A DNA stretch of 64,000 nt from an uncultured Roseburia sp. (GCA_947062675.1 CAMSQM010000004.1:1-64000), one strand, 5' to 3'. Numbered from the stretch's first letter, positions 1-10,618 are shown. A program made the numbers and translations. Notes: generated by a model from the letters alone, not told the origin.

Positions 1-1563
1 GGCTGCGGTTCCTCCCTGTCCTCCCGGGTACCACATCTGCAGAATCGCATCAAAATGCTCCTGCGCATAGCTCATATCAATATCGCTGCCCGCCATCATG
101 CACAGAACCACCGGCTTTCCCGCGGCGGCCACAGTTTCCATCAGAAGACGCTGCGATTCCGGCAGAAGCAGATTTTCCTTATCGCCGGACGCATAATTGT
201 TGCCGGCATCCCCCTCCTCGCCCTCGAGCGTCTCATCCAGCCCCAGGCAAAGAATGACCACATCGCTGTGCTCCGCGACAATCCGCGCCTCCGCCAGCCT
301 GTCCGGCCCCTGGGAGAGAAATTCCACCTTCTCCTGGCAGAGCCCGCAGCCCACAGAAGTCAGCACACGCACACTATCCCCGGCATACTTCACAATGCCC
401 TCCTGCACAGTCACGTAAGAAGAAGCCGTCCCGTGATAATTGCCCACCAGCGCGGCACGGCTGTCCGCGTTCGGGCCGATGACGCCGATCGTCTTAAGAC
501 GGCTCTTATCGAGCGGCAGGATCCCGTTATTTTTCAGCAGCACAAAGCTCTCGGCCGCTGCACGGCCCGCAAGCGCAAGATGTTCACGACATTCCACCAC
601 CTCATACGGCACGGCGTCATATGCGCTTCCGTCAGGCAGACCGAGCAGATACCTTGTCGTAAAGAGACGGACGGCCGCCTCCGTGATCGTCTCCTCCGTG
701 ACGAGTCCCTGCTGATAAGCGCTCAGAATATGCAGATATGTGGCGCCGCAGTTGAGATCACAGCCTGCATTTATCGCCAGCGCGGCGGACTCCTGCGGTG
801 TGGCCGTCACCATATGATTCTCATGAAAATCCAGTATTGCGCCACAGTCCGAGACGACATGGCCGGCAAATCCCCATCTTTTTCGCAGAATGTCATCAAG
901 CAGCGCAGGGCTCCCGCAGCAGGGCTCACCGTTTACACGGTTGTAGGCCCCCATCACAGCCTCCACGCCGCCATCTCTCACGAGCATCTCAAACGCGGGC
1001 AGATACGTCTCCTCCAGATCCTTTCCGGACACCCTGGCGTCGAATTCGTGGCGGAGCTCCTCCGGCCCGGAATGCACCGCAAAATGCTTGGCGCAGGCCG
1101 CCGCCAGCATTGTATCCCCGTCGCCCTGCATTCCCCGCACAAACGCAGTCCCCAGGCGTCCCGCAAGATAAGGATCCTCCCCGTAAGTCTCATGCCCCCT
1201 GCCCCAGCGCGGATCACGGAAAATATTCACATTGGGCGCCCAGAAGGTCAGACCTTTGTAAATATCCCTGTCCCCGCAGGATGAATAAGCGTTATATTTG
1301 GCCCGTCCCTCCAGACCCGCCGCGGCGCCGATCTCTCTTAACAGCTCCACATCAAACGAAGCTGCCAGTCCGATAGCCTGCGGAAACACTGTCGCCTGAC
1401 CCGCCCTCGCGACACCGTGCAACGCCTCATTCCACCAGTTGTAAGCCTCAATCCCCAGCCTCTTTACCGGCGGCGCATCAAATCGCAGCTGGGACGCGCG
1501 CTCCTCCAGCGTCATCCTGACTACCAGTTCCTCCGCACGCTTTCTCGCCTCTGCTCTGTTCAT
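1..1563 (-). CDS. Glycoside hydrolase family 3 enzyme (beta-xylosidase/glucosidase-like), 3' end beyond window
   Basis: Reading the minus strand from the ATG at 1563 gives 521 open codons that run off the left edge, so the C-terminus is missing. The protein has the GH3 N-terminal barrel: KHFAVHSG at about residues 159-166 and VVSDCGAI at about 236-243, where Asp239 is the expected nucleophile. The second GH3 domain follows (FVLLKNNGILPLD, VIGPNADS, GYNxxG-like spacing) and is cut near residue 521. An N-terminus starting directly in the domain and lacking a signal peptide suggests a cytoplasmic enzyme that hydrolyses imported xylo- or gluco-oligosaccharides. The WWNEALHG and NIFRDPRWGRGHE motifs resemble the xylosidase/arabinosidase branch, but substrate cannot be settled from sequence. 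Confidence 0.93.
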   Translation of the reverse strand, partial: MNRAEARKRAEELVVRMTLEERASQLRFDAPPVKRLGIEAYNWWNEALHGVARAGQATVFPQAIGLAASFDVELLREIGAAAGLEGRAKYNAYSSCGDRDIYKGLTFWAPNVNIFRDPRWGRGHETYGEDPYLAGRLGTAFVRGMQGDGDTMLAAACAKHFAVHSGPEELRHEFDARVSGKDLEETYLPAFEMLVRDGGVEAVMGAYNRVNGEPCCGSPALLDDILRKRWGFAGHVVSDCGAILDFHENHMVTATPQESAALAINAGCDLNCGATYLHILSAYQQGLVTEETITEAAVRLFTTRYLLGLPDGSAYDAVPYEVVECREHLALAGRAAAESFVLLKNNGILPLDKSRLKTIGVIGPNADSRAALVGNYHGTASSYVTVQEGIVKYAGDSVRVLTSVGCGLCQEKVEFLSQGPDRLAEARIVAEHSDVVILCLGLDETLEGEEGDAGNNYASGDKENLLLPESQRLLMETVAAAGKPVVLCMMAGSDIDMSYAQEHFDAILQMWYPGGQGGTAA

Positions 1564-1798
1564 CTGTATTTCCTCTCTCCTTCCATAACTGACCGCATCT
1601 GTTCTCAGACTTTCACGCTCTCTGCTTTTCCAATCGGCTCTCCCGCGACAGCGGTAACTTTGTCCGCGGGAAATCCCCGGTTTCTGCAGAATTGTCTGCC
1701 GCAGATCCCGTCTCCGGCATCACTTCCGGCTCTGAATCCATGATCCTTATTTTATCGCATACCGCCTGCAAATACAACGAAAAATCACGCCTCACAGC

Positions 1799-1833
1799 AA
1801 AAGGGCAGAAGCTGCTCAGCTCCCGCCCTTTTT
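1799..1833 (-). terminator. Rho-independent terminator of the nagZ-like gene
   Basis: AAAAGGGC (1799-1806) pairs with GCCCTTTT (1825-1832), with a small inner GCTG/CAGC stem. U-runs form on both strands, so it could act in both directions. It lies just past the stop of the minus-strand hexosaminidase gene at 1847. The rest of the 1564-1846 gap shows no convincing gene. Confidence 0.75.
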
Positions 1834-1846
1834 GTTCTGATTACCG

Positions 1847-3160
1847 TTACTGATTCATCTGTAGTTTTACTTTTACAATCCGAACTACAGACTCATTGAT
1901 CCGCGCCTCGGAGATCGTCCCGTTTCCAACTGCCGCGATCACCGCATCATAGGCCGTCTTGTAATCCTGCGGCATCAGTATTATATCCACGCCCGCCTGA
2001 ATAGCCATAACAGCCGCCTGATCCGACGTATAGGACGACGTGATGGCCCCCATATTCATACCGTCCGTGATCACAATGCCATTATATCCCATCTGTCCCC
2101 GCAGAATTTCCGTCACCATCTTCTGTGAAAGCGAAGCCGGCGTATTGTCCCCCGTGATATTTGGCAGCGCGATATGCCCTGCCATGATAAAGGAAACGCC
2201 GGACTCAATCGCACGCGCGAACGGCACCAGCTCCGTGGCCGTCAATTCCTCCAGCGTCTTTTCCGATGTCACCACGCCCTGGTGAGAATCCCCGGACACG
2301 CCGCCATGTCCCGGAAAGTGCTTCACAACGCCGTAAATGCCCTGCTCCGACAATCCCTGCAGTTCGGCCGCCACCATATCCGCCACCAGAGTACTGTCCG
2401 CTCCAAAGGAGCGCTTCCCGATCACGGAATTTTCCGGATTCGTCAGCACATCCGCCACCGGAGCAAAATTAACATTAAAACCAAGCTGTTTTAAGTAGGT
2501 ACCGATTGTGGTTCCGGCATTGTGTGCGTTCTGTGCATCTCCCGTCGCCCCGATTGCACTCATATCGCCCACATCGCTAAGACCAAACGCACTGTTCCCG
2601 GCAATCCTGGTCACGCTTCCGCCCTCCTCGTCCACTCCCAGGAAAATCGGCAGATTCGTCCGCTCTTTCGCGATCGCCATCATTTTTGTCATCATATCAT
2701 TGGTCTGAGGCCCGTCGAGAAGATTTTCCGAGGTATAGATCAGACCGCCGACCGGACGCGCCTGATAGGAACTGCGCGTCGTATCTCCCGCGACGGTGAC
2801 ACCCCCGAATCCCGTGAGCGCATTCGGCGTGATCATAAACATCTGCGCCACTTTGTCCTCAAGTGACATCCCCGCCACAAAATCAATCGCCTGCTGACTG
2901 AGCGGATCAATCACAGGTTCCGGCGTCTCCGGCTGCGGCTCCGGGGCCTGACTGTCACCCGCAGTATCCGTCAGTCCCTCTTCGGGCTGTTCCGTCTGTG
3001 CCACTGGTTTTTCCGCCGGCTTTTTCTTTAAGACGAGCTGATTGAGCGCGAACAATCCGCCCACAGTCAGCACGACAAGCGCCAGCACAAACACGGAAAA
3101 AATAATCATCGCATTTTTGGTATCCCGCTGCCTCTTCTGTCTTCTCTCTTCCCGGTTCAT
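1847..3160 (-). CDS. Membrane-anchored GH3 beta-N-acetylhexosaminidase (NagZ-like)
   Basis: A 437-residue GH3 protein of the NagZ type. Residues about 17-42 form one membrane segment after a basic N-terminus, followed by a Pro/Glu-rich linker (to about residue 85), so the catalytic barrel should face outside. The NagZ signature KHFPGHGGVSGDSHQ carries the loop His used as acid/base in this family, and VITDGMNMGAI carries the nucleophile Asp. Expected role: release of N-acetylglucosamine from peptidoglycan fragments during wall turnover. The gene starts 15 bp after the MATE gene, so the two are probably co-transcribed. Confidence 0.9.
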   Translation of the reverse strand: MNREERRQKRQRDTKNAMIIFSVFVLALVVLTVGGLFALNQLVLKKKPAEKPVAQTEQPEEGLTDTAGDSQAPEPQPETPEPVIDPLSQQAIDFVAGMSLEDKVAQMFMITPNALTGFGGVTVAGDTTRSSYQARPVGGLIYTSENLLDGPQTNDMMTKMMAIAKERTNLPIFLGVDEEGGSVTRIAGNSAFGLSDVGDMSAIGATGDAQNAHNAGTTIGTYLKQLGFNVNFAPVADVLTNPENSVIGKRSFGADSTLVADMVAAELQGLSEQGIYGVVKHFPGHGGVSGDSHQGVVTSEKTLEELTATELVPFARAIESGVSFIMAGHIALPNITGDNTPASLSQKMVTEILRGQMGYNGIVITDGMNMGAITSSYTSDQAAVMAIQAGVDIILMPQDYKTAYDAVIAAVGNGTISEARINESVVRIVKVKLQMNQ

Positions 3161-3175
3161 ATACTTCCTCTTTTT

Positions 3176-4552
3176 CTAAATGTGCATTTTTTTCCACTTT
3201 CCGCGCCTGTAAAATACAAACGTCACCATAGCGCCAATCACCCACGACGTGAGCAGCGAAATAAAGATACATTCCTGCCTTCCGTTCGGAAACTCCGCAC
3301 TCCTCGTCAGAAACGCAACCCCATAGGCAATCGGAACGCGGACAAAAATCGTCGTGACAATGGAGATCCACATCGGCGTCATCGTATCGCCCGCCCCGCG
3401 CATCACGCCGGAAAGGCTCTGCGTCACCGCCATGGCTATGTATCCAACCGCGAGAATCCCCATCATATCGCGGCTTAAGCGCACCAGCTCCGGCGTAGTC
3501 GTAAAAATTCCCATCAGCGCCTCGCCGAAAATCAGGATCGTTCCCGTGATTATCGCGGATGTCGCGACCGCAATAAAAGTCCCCTGCTTCGCGCCCGTCT
3601 CCACGCGGTCATACATACGCGCCCCGACATTCTGTCCCGCGTAAGTCGTCATTGCCGTTCCGAAAGAAAAGTTCGGCATCATCGCAAATCCGTCCACACG
3701 CATAACAATCACATTCGCCGCGATAAACATCTCTCCGAAACTGTTCGTCAGAGACTGAACCACGAGCATCGCCATCGAAAAAATCGCCTGTGTGATACCG
3801 GATGGCAACCCGAGACGCACAATCCCCATTGTATGTCTTTTACTCAATTTTAAATAGGAAGGTTTTAAATCAAAAACCTCTTTCAGACGCAGCAGGCGCA
3901 GCAGACACAAAAACGCCGAGACAGCCTGCGCGATCACTGTGGCGAGAGCCACACCGTTGACGCCCATCTTAAAATTCGCCACAAACACAATATCCAGCAC
4001 TATATTAATGACCGTCGAGACCAGAAGATACAGCAGCGCCGACATCGAATCTCCCAGCCCGCGCAGAACGCCGCTTAAAATATTATAATAAGCCAGCCCC
4101 ACCGAACCGATAAACAGAATCAGCAGGTAAGAATGGCACCACCCGAGAATCGACTCCGGCGTATCCAGAAGCCTCAGCAGCGGTCCCGACAGGAGAGACG
4201 CAAAAATCATCACGAAAACCGTCGCAATCCCCGTCAGTGTTATACAGTTACCGATCGTCTGCGACAATTCTTCCCGCTGCTTCGCGCCGAAAAACTGTGA
4301 AACCATAATCCCCGCGCCGACACTGATCCCGACAAACAGCACAATCAGCAGGTTTAAGATCGGCCCTGCACTCCCGACTGCCGCCAGTGCATTATCTCCC
4401 ACATAATTCCCGACCACGACACTGTCCACCGTATTGTACAGCTGCTGGGCAATGTTTCCGACCAGCATCGGCACCGTAAACAGGACAATCTTCTTCCACG
4501 GAGAGCCTTCCGTCATGTCAACCGGCTCAAAAAACTTCTTTAGTAATCCCAT
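3176..4552 (-). CDS. MATE family efflux transporter
   Basis: A 458-residue multidrug/toxin extrusion protein with about twelve hydrophobic segments in two related halves. PMLVGNIAQQLYNTVDSVVVG near the N-terminus and the duplicated GDSMSALLYLLVS / GDTMTPMWISIV segments are characteristic of bacterial MATE proteins, which use Na+ or H+ gradients to export cationic compounds. An open frame extends 22 codons further upstream, but the ATG at 4552 has a strong AGGAGGGAGG site directly before it and is chosen. The downstream nagZ-like gene follows within 15 bp. Substrate unknown. Confidence 0.92.
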   Translation of the reverse strand: MGLLKKFFEPVDMTEGSPWKKIVLFTVPMLVGNIAQQLYNTVDSVVVGNYVGDNALAAVGSAGPILNLLIVLFVGISVGAGIMVSQFFGAKQREELSQTIGNCITLTGIATVFVMIFASLLSGPLLRLLDTPESILGWCHSYLLILFIGSVGLAYYNILSGVLRGLGDSMSALLYLLVSTVINIVLDIVFVANFKMGVNGVALATVIAQAVSAFLCLLRLLRLKEVFDLKPSYLKLSKRHTMGIVRLGLPSGITQAIFSMAMLVVQSLTNSFGEMFIAANVIVMRVDGFAMMPNFSFGTAMTTYAGQNVGARMYDRVETGAKQGTFIAVATSAIITGTILIFGEALMGIFTTTPELVRLSRDMMGILAVGYIAMAVTQSLSGVMRGAGDTMTPMWISIVTTIFVRVPIAYGVAFLTRSAEFPNGRQECIFISLLTSWVIGAMVTFVFYRRGKWKKMHI

Positions 4553-4723
4553 AACACCCTCCCTCCTGAATATCTTCCCAGCCTCCGCAGCAGCTGCCGG
4601 ATTCTCCGGCAAATGCATACAGTCCGCGCAGCAAAGCGCGCGCCCGGCTGAAGGTTTTTGACATTCTTATCGTAAAGTATACCATTCTTTCCGGATATCC
4701 ACAACAGAAAAGCGCACGGATTC

Positions 4724-6019
4724 TCATTCTACTTTCAGCGCATTCGGGTAGATCCGCTCCATGCGCGCGTCCGGAAACCGCTCATCCATCGTTTCCTGCC
4801 ATACTTCCGTCGCCGTGATCCCCCGTCCGCGCTCGTCATAACGGATCAGTGCCATACAGGACACCAGAATATTGCAGCTCATAAACACCAGCAGCAGCCA
4901 TGTAATCACCTTTCCGCTTCTGACCGGAAGCCGCTCAATCATACCCGAAATCTTCGGATACAGCTGCTTAAACCAGACTACCGCGGCAATTCCCCAGAAG
5001 AAGCAGTACAGCAGATTAATCCGGCCTCCCAGATTAAACCGCATCCTGCTATAATCCCAGAACACCGTCCCGAACACCAGTTCCGTAAACACACTGCACA
5101 GATATTCATAAGCGCCGCCCAGAAATGTCCCCGCCAGAAACAGAAAGGAATCCGGTCTGTCCCTGTAACGGTAGAGAAGGGCGGTCACCGCTGCAATCGC
5201 CAGACCCCACACGATACTGAACGGCCCCCATACCACGCTGCTGCGGCTCATCCATACCCCTGCTGTTACCCGGCAGAACACGGTTTCCGTGAAGTCGCCC
5301 AGAAACGCCCCGATCAGAAATAATAGCACAATCTTATAAAAATCGCACCCTTCCGCAAAGACATTCCCCTTCGCTTTTTCGACTTTCTGCCGCTTCGCCT
5401 CCGGATAGGCGCGCCTGATACGCGCATCCACATACCCGAAGATCCGTCTGCCCAGACGGTTCGAAATATCCGTAAACAGCGCATCCGCAGCCTCCCACTG
5501 TTCCAGACGCTTACTTCTGCCCGACATAATAATCAGCGTCGCTGTAATATCAATCCCAAGAATCAGCACAGACACCCAGATCAGAATCCGGCGCGGCGCC
5601 TCCGGGCAGAAGCCGGCCAGCCACACCAGCAGCGGATTGCCCCACCGGACCACAGCATACCCCAGCAGTCCCCAGAACACCGACGCGGGCAGACAGATAT
5701 AACCGTCCAGATTCCACGGAAGCTTAGAGTAATCCCAAAGCTTCTCATGATACATCCGCTCTGTCAGATGTCCCGCACTCCACTCAATCACCGTCGCAAG
5801 TATCATACTGCCAAGGAACAGCCAGAATCCGGGAAGCTCCTGCAGGTATACGGAAATCAGCACGGCAGAAATACCGTAAATTACACAGAGTGGACTGTTG
5901 ACCAGACCACGGTTTACAAACCGTTTCTGCCTCGCCGCAGCCACCACGGTTTCCAGCACCCATCCCAGAAAAGAATACGCAAAAAACAATCCTGTCAGTT
6001 CATATCCGGTATAAATCAT
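4724..6019 (-). CDS. Duplicated CmpB-type putative ABC-transporter membrane protein
   Basis: A 431-residue integral membrane protein made of two related halves. Both carry the pattern FLGWVLETV / FLGDFTETVF, then RGLVNSPLCVIYG / RSSVVWGPFSIVWG, then ATVIEWSAGHLTERMYHEKLWDYS / YEYLCSVFTELVFGTVFWDYS. This matches the family named putative ABC-transporter type IV (CmpB), common in Firmicutes, whose function is not established. The halves are separated by a charged linker (about residues 165-225). No ATPase gene lies next to it. The start has GAGGAGAA upstream. Confidence 0.8.
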   Translation of the reverse strand: MIYTGYELTGLFFAYSFLGWVLETVVAAARQKRFVNRGLVNSPLCVIYGISAVLISVYLQELPGFWLFLGSMILATVIEWSAGHLTERMYHEKLWDYSKLPWNLDGYICLPASVFWGLLGYAVVRWGNPLLVWLAGFCPEAPRRILIWVSVLILGIDITATLIIMSGRSKRLEQWEAADALFTDISNRLGRRIFGYVDARIRRAYPEAKRQKVEKAKGNVFAEGCDFYKIVLLFLIGAFLGDFTETVFCRVTAGVWMSRSSVVWGPFSIVWGLAIAAVTALLYRYRDRPDSFLFLAGTFLGGAYEYLCSVFTELVFGTVFWDYSRMRFNLGGRINLLYCFFWGIAAVVWFKQLYPKISGMIERLPVRSGKVITWLLLVFMSCNILVSCMALIRYDERGRGITATEVWQETMDERFPDARMERIYPNALKVE

Positions 6020-6168
6020 CTTATGTTCTCCTCAGCACTTCTTTTTCTAATCCTTCACTCCCGCACCCATGCTTTATGGTATATTGTTTTTTTGTATTGT
6101 AATGTATATTTGTCTCCGGTTCAACGATTTTTTACCTGAACCCCTTCCTTTTTCAATTCCCCTGCCAT

Positions 6169-6211
6169 AAAAAAGAACTGCGCACCGTTTCCGGTGCGAC
6201 AGCTCTTTTTC
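6169..6211 (-). terminator. Terminator of the Fn3 surface-protein gene
   Basis: AAAAAGA-CTG-CGCACCG pairs across a short TTTC loop with CGGTGCG-CAG-TCTTTTT, giving a GC stem flanked by A- and T-runs. It follows the stop at 6242 on the minus strand and may also serve the opposite direction. Confidence 0.8.
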
Positions 6212-6241
6212 TTTGTCTGAAGCAGAATTACAGGATTCTGC

Positions 6242-9200
6242 TTATTTTGCTTTAATCTGCTTTGATGCTTTGGACATTGCAGATGTGAAATCAGCCTTTA
6301 AGCCGTTTTTGCCGACAGCGACAACTTTGTAGTAATACTTCTTGTCTTTTTTAACTGTCTTATCCACATAGCTGGTCTTGCCCTGCTTGGTAGCCCCGAT
6401 CTCCTCGTAGCCACTGTTCTTCTTCGTGGAGCGGTAAACGATATACTTCGTAGCTCCTTCCACTTTATTGATGCTGACTGTGATCTTGCCCTTGGCAGCC
6501 TCAACCTTCTTGATACTCGGCGTTGCCTTAAAGCAGATACCTGCCGGCTTTGTAAATCCTTCAGAAGAAATATTGGTTCCGTCTGCTGCAAATGCTCTCA
6601 CAGAATAGTAATAAGTAACACCTGTCTGTAAGGATGCATAGTCAACCGCCTTTGTCGCAACAACCGTACCTTTTCTGCCGTTGTATTCCTGATAATATTT
6701 CTTACTGTAATTGTAATCTCCGCCCAGGCGATCCTCGTCATCATTGTCCTCTCTGGCGATCAGCTCTGCCCCCGGGATATTTAAGTATACTTTCTTATCC
6801 TTGTTGTAGAATACTGCCGGTGTCGTGGAACGGTATACCACATAGTATGCAGCGCCGGAAACCTTATTCCAGCTCACCTGAACGGCTGTGGTATCTTTTC
6901 CGTTTACGGTCTTTTTAACTTCTTTTACCTTAACGCTCTTGGCTGCCGCTAACTGTTTCCCTTTTTCGCCGCCAACTACCGTCGTAAATCCGGTCCATTT
7001 CTTGTTGTCGGTTGCGCGTACCCTGATCTCCACGGAATCGCCGGTCTTCACATTCTTAATGGTATAGGAACCCTTTGTTGTGGTTTTCACCACCTCATTC
7101 TCAGTGCGATCTCTTCCCTGGGAATCCGTGATCATGTAACGGACTTCATATTTCTTTGCAAACGGATCTTTGGTCCAGGTAACCTTTACGCTGGTTCCGC
7201 TCAGTGATGTCCTGACATTCTGCGGCGCTTCCAGTACAAAGGAAAGCCATGCATCCTCAGACTCAATCTTCTTTGTCGTCTTCTTGCCCTTCACCGTCTC
7301 ATCATAGTAAGCGATTACCTGATAGCCGTACTCTTCTCCGGTTGTCACTTTACTGTCGGTGTAAGTCACAGTCTTCGGATTTGTGATGGTCTTGATCAGC
7401 TGCCACTTGTAATTAAACTGATTTGCATACGCGTTTGTATCCGAATAATCCTTGGAGAACGTCGTACCTGAAGAGCTTGTCGCCGTTCTGTAAATCTCAT
7501 ACTTTGACGCCCCTGATACCTTGCTCCATTTCAGCTTCGCAGACTTCTTCGAAGCCTTGGAAACACTCAGCCTGATGTAATTCTTAGAGCTTGTCTCAGC
7601 CTTAAAGAATACATAGTCGCTGTAAAGAATCTTCTTTGTAACAGTATTGTAAGAATATGCCCTTGCCTTGTAGCTGTATGTTGTTGACTCCTTCAGATCA
7701 GAATCCGTATACTGCGCCGAAGTGGTTGTCGTGAGCTTCTTGTATTTGCCGTTGTCATTCATGCGGTAAATCTGATAGCCAGTCACATTATTCGCACCAA
7801 AGGTCATCGTGATGCTGGTCTTGTCAGACTTTGTAGCCGGCTTTGCAAGCTTACCCATCGTCTCTGTCGCCGAGGTTCTCGCCGGCGTGGAGATATCGTT
7901 GTAATATCCGAATACCACTTCCTTCGGATCATTCACGATGCTGGAAACATTCGCTCTGTACGGGGAGACAGCGCTGCGGTCTGTCCTCGCCTTTGTCGTG
8001 TCGAAAGCAACGACAGCAAAGTAATATTTCTGGCCTTTTTCAAGTCCGAGATCCGTGCTGGAAACCTGATTCAGTCCACTCTTCACACCTTCATTATCAT
8101 ACGGAACATTATAAGTTCTGACTTTTCTGTCGAGGACTTTCACTGTCTCCTTCACAGAATATGCATCTGCATATGTATAAGTCTCGCCTTCCACAACAGC
8201 CTCTGCATTCACCAGTCTGTATGTATAAGCCATTGTATCAAAAGCAGTCTTATCTTTAGAATAGAATACTGCAACCTTTGCATTCTTGTCCACATTGTTC
8301 CATTTCAGGATGAAGCTTCCGTCATCGTTCTTCTCCACTGCCAGACCGGTGATCTCCGGAAGTACCGCGCGATCCTGCGGAACATCAATGCCTGTGTAAG
8401 CATAGGTTACAACTTCCTGCTCAAAAGTTCCCACCTGATCATTCCTGTTTGCCACAGCCCAGACTCTGAAATAAACATTCGTCACCGGATCCATAATCTG
8501 CTTTCCGTCTGTTCCGAGCACCGGTTTTCCGTCTGCGTCTTTTCTGGGTATCGTAGCATGAACATTATCCAGATCGAACGTGCAGTGCGTATCCGCGGAG
8601 TCAACCGTTGTATAAGCAGACCACGCTTCATCCTTAATCGCCGCCGCATCAGCTGCAGCTGCAGTCTCGCACCACTCAATCCTGTATCCGGATGCCACAG
8701 AGACAGCGTTCCAGGACAGCTCGTACTCTTTCGCGTTCTTCTTCGTCACTGTAAGGCCTGTCACCGGCGGAACCACCTTGCGGTTCGGATCCGTAAATGC
8801 ATAAGTATATGCATCCGACCAGTCTCCGACCTTCTCAATCACATAGTCCCTGAAAGACTCTGTTGTTGTCTTCGGAATGGTTTTCGCCTCGTCCTCATAC
8901 TGAATCTCACCGAGATCATTTGTCACAAATACCTTTTTCTGACCTGTCGTCTCAGTGTAATATACGGCTCTCACCTCATAGGTATCGGAAACGCCGGGAT
9001 CGTAGGTCGTATCTGTGTTCACAAATCCGGCGCTGGTCGTAAAGCTCTCCATTGCCGTGCCATTCAGCGCCCACATCGTACTGCTGGTATTAAAACTATA
9101 ATCATCAACAGGATTTCCGTTTACTTTTACCTGATATCCCACACGAAGCAGCTTACCCCTGCTGTCAACCTGCGTGTCATTTGTAACACGATTCCAAGCA

Positions 9201-10177
9201 AGCTCATGGTATCTCTTTGCGTCAAACGTGATCTGACTGCTCTTGTATGCATACGGAACTGCTGTGTACTCATACACATACGCCCTGTTTCCTTCCGGTG
9301 TCACCTCTTCGACCGGATTTCCGTCAGCATCCACTACCAGCTCTGATTTTAAAATGCTGACGCCAACCCCTTCCGGAGCATACTGTTTTCCATTCGCCTC
9401 ATAAAACATGGCCTTCGTGTCCGTGGCCGTCAGCGAACGGGCAAACCCGCCCAGAAATACTTTGTATACCTGACTGTAACTGTAATCGTTAATGCGCGCC
9501 GTACTCAGCGCGCCCAGCGCCTCAACCTCATCATTTTCAGATACATAGTACGCGCCGGTTGCATAAATCCTGCTCCTGCTTGTCTCATCTCTCACATCCG
9601 ATCCGTCGGCATTCTTCTGATAAGACTCTCCTACTGAGAAAACATTTGCATATGTCCTGCCATTGAACACAATCAGACCCGTGGAAGGATCTTTCTCCGG
9701 CCTCGCATATACTGTTTTGCCATCAGCACCGATCGTGTACTCGGGCACTCCCGCAAGACTCTTTACAATCAGCACCTTATCCGTCAGACGGACCGTCGTC
9801 GACGAGTAATTCTCTGCTCTTTTGTAATAAGCCTCACCGTACTTGTAAAGCCCTGTCGTCTTATCCAGAACATCCGCTTTCTGCCCGGTGACAACCAGCG
9901 AATCCTGAACAATCGACTGATTCGGATTCACATATGTATAATCTGCATATGCCGTATCCTTCTCATCCCACATCCGGAAAGATCTCATATACCCTTCCAG
10001 ACCGATCACTTTGGATACGCCGTTTTCAGAACCAAGAATATTTTCAGTCTGGTCCAGAGCGATATCTTCCGTGGGAATGCCTGTCTGCGCCGCGAATGAC
10101 GGTACCACATCCGACAGAACAAGACCGGCTGCCAGAATGGCCGCGCCAACGCGGGCTGTAATTCTACCTCTTCTCAT
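6242..10177 (-). CDS. Large secreted protein with fibronectin type III repeats
   Basis: A 1311-residue protein with a cleavable signal peptide (basic RRGRITARVG, hydrophobic core, probable cut after SFA or FAA near residue 30). The second half contains repeated Fn3-like modules of about 90 residues with recurring elements such as GYRIEWCE, GYQIYRMN, KYEIYRT, YYVVYRST and KYIVYRST, each followed by YYYKV/YYYSV strands. The N-terminal 450 residues are unlike the repeats and may form an adhesion or substrate-binding head. There is no LPXTG motif; the C-terminus is Lys-rich (KASKQIKAK), so the protein may be released or held by charge. The start has a near-perfect AAAGGAGGAG site. Function not recognised. 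Confidence 0.85.
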   Translation of the reverse strand: MRRGRITARVGAAILAAGLVLSDVVPSFAAQTGIPTEDIALDQTENILGSENGVSKVIGLEGYMRSFRMWDEKDTAYADYTYVNPNQSIVQDSLVVTGQKADVLDKTTGLYKYGEAYYKRAENYSSTTVRLTDKVLIVKSLAGVPEYTIGADGKTVYARPEKDPSTGLIVFNGRTYANVFSVGESYQKNADGSDVRDETSRSRIYATGAYYVSENDEVEALGALSTARINDYSYSQVYKVFLGGFARSLTATDTKAMFYEANGKQYAPEGVGVSILKSELVVDADGNPVEEVTPEGNRAYVYEYTAVPYAYKSSQITFDAKRYHELAWNRVTNDTQVDSRGKLLRVGYQVKVNGNPVDDYSFNTSSTMWALNGTAMESFTTSAGFVNTDTTYDPGVSDTYEVRAVYYTETTGQKKVFVTNDLGEIQYEDEAKTIPKTTTESFRDYVIEKVGDWSDAYTYAFTDPNRKVVPPVTGLTVTKKNAKEYELSWNAVSVASGYRIEWCETAAAADAAAIKDEAWSAYTTVDSADTHCTFDLDNVHATIPRKDADGKPVLGTDGKQIMDPVTNVYFRVWAVANRNDQVGTFEQEVVTYAYTGIDVPQDRAVLPEITGLAVEKNDDGSFILKWNNVDKNAKVAVFYSKDKTAFDTMAYTYRLVNAEAVVEGETYTYADAYSVKETVKVLDRKVRTYNVPYDNEGVKSGLNQVSSTDLGLEKGQKYYFAVVAFDTTKARTDRSAVSPYRANVSSIVNDPKEVVFGYYNDISTPARTSATETMGKLAKPATKSDKTSITMTFGANNVTGYQIYRMNDNGKYKKLTTTTSAQYTDSDLKESTTYSYKARAYSYNTVTKKILYSDYVFFKAETSSKNYIRLSVSKASKKSAKLKWSKVSGASKYEIYRTATSSSGTTFSKDYSDTNAYANQFNYKWQLIKTITNPKTVTYTDSKVTTGEEYGYQVIAYYDETVKGKKTTKKIESEDAWLSFVLEAPQNVRTSLSGTSVKVTWTKDPFAKKYEVRYMITDSQGRDRTENEVVKTTTKGSYTIKNVKTGDSVEIRVRATDNKKWTGFTTVVGGEKGKQLAAAKSVKVKEVKKTVNGKDTTAVQVSWNKVSGAAYYVVYRSTTPAVFYNKDKKVYLNIPGAELIAREDNDDEDRLGGDYNYSKKYYQEYNGRKGTVVATKAVDYASLQTGVTYYYSVRAFAADGTNISSEGFTKPAGICFKATPSIKKVEAAKGKITVSINKVEGATKYIVYRSTKKNSGYEEIGATKQGKTSYVDKTVKKDKKYYYKVVAVGKNGLKADFTSAMSKASKQIKAK

Positions 10178-10289
10178 AGAATTACTCCTCCTTTTTTAAT
10201 AATTTGATACCTGTGAAGCCGGAACAAGGGAACTCTTCACCTGACTTTCATCACACTGTCACAGATTCTTCACAAAATATTTTCTTTAC

Positions 10290-10318
10290 ATTATAATAGA
10301 TTATCTTTTTTCTGTCAA
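10290..10318 (-). promoter_or_regulatory. Consensus sigma-A promoter of the Fn3 surface-protein gene
   Basis: On the minus strand TTGACA (10318-10313) is followed after exactly 17 bp by TATAAT (10295-10290). Both hexamers match consensus perfectly. The 5' leader to the ATG at 10177 is about 105 nt. Confidence 0.85.
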
Positions 10319-10618
10319 CATAATTCTGGATAATCGCACATTTTTTGTCACTTTTACCATGATCTGGCCTGACACCTCATCTTTTACCCCGGGCAATCTG
10401 TTGAATACAGCTCGTTTCTTTCATAAAAGATCCATTTTATAACGGTCATCTCTGTATGGTCTGTCCGGCATTCATCAAATATTGACCTTTTCTACAAATC
10501 CACTGTCCATTTCCTGCCGGCCATACGTCAGCCCCAGGCGCCTGACGGCATCCCATACCGGAAATATCCTGGCAAAGCTGATCCCGCTGCAGGTTTTACC
10601 CCTGTAATTCACCCTTTT

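Noticed and set aside
55..1284. Long plus-strand frame of 409 codons
   Set aside because: It lies opposite the GH3 gene, whose motifs are intact on the minus strand; the plus product is Arg/His/Pro-rich and matches no family.
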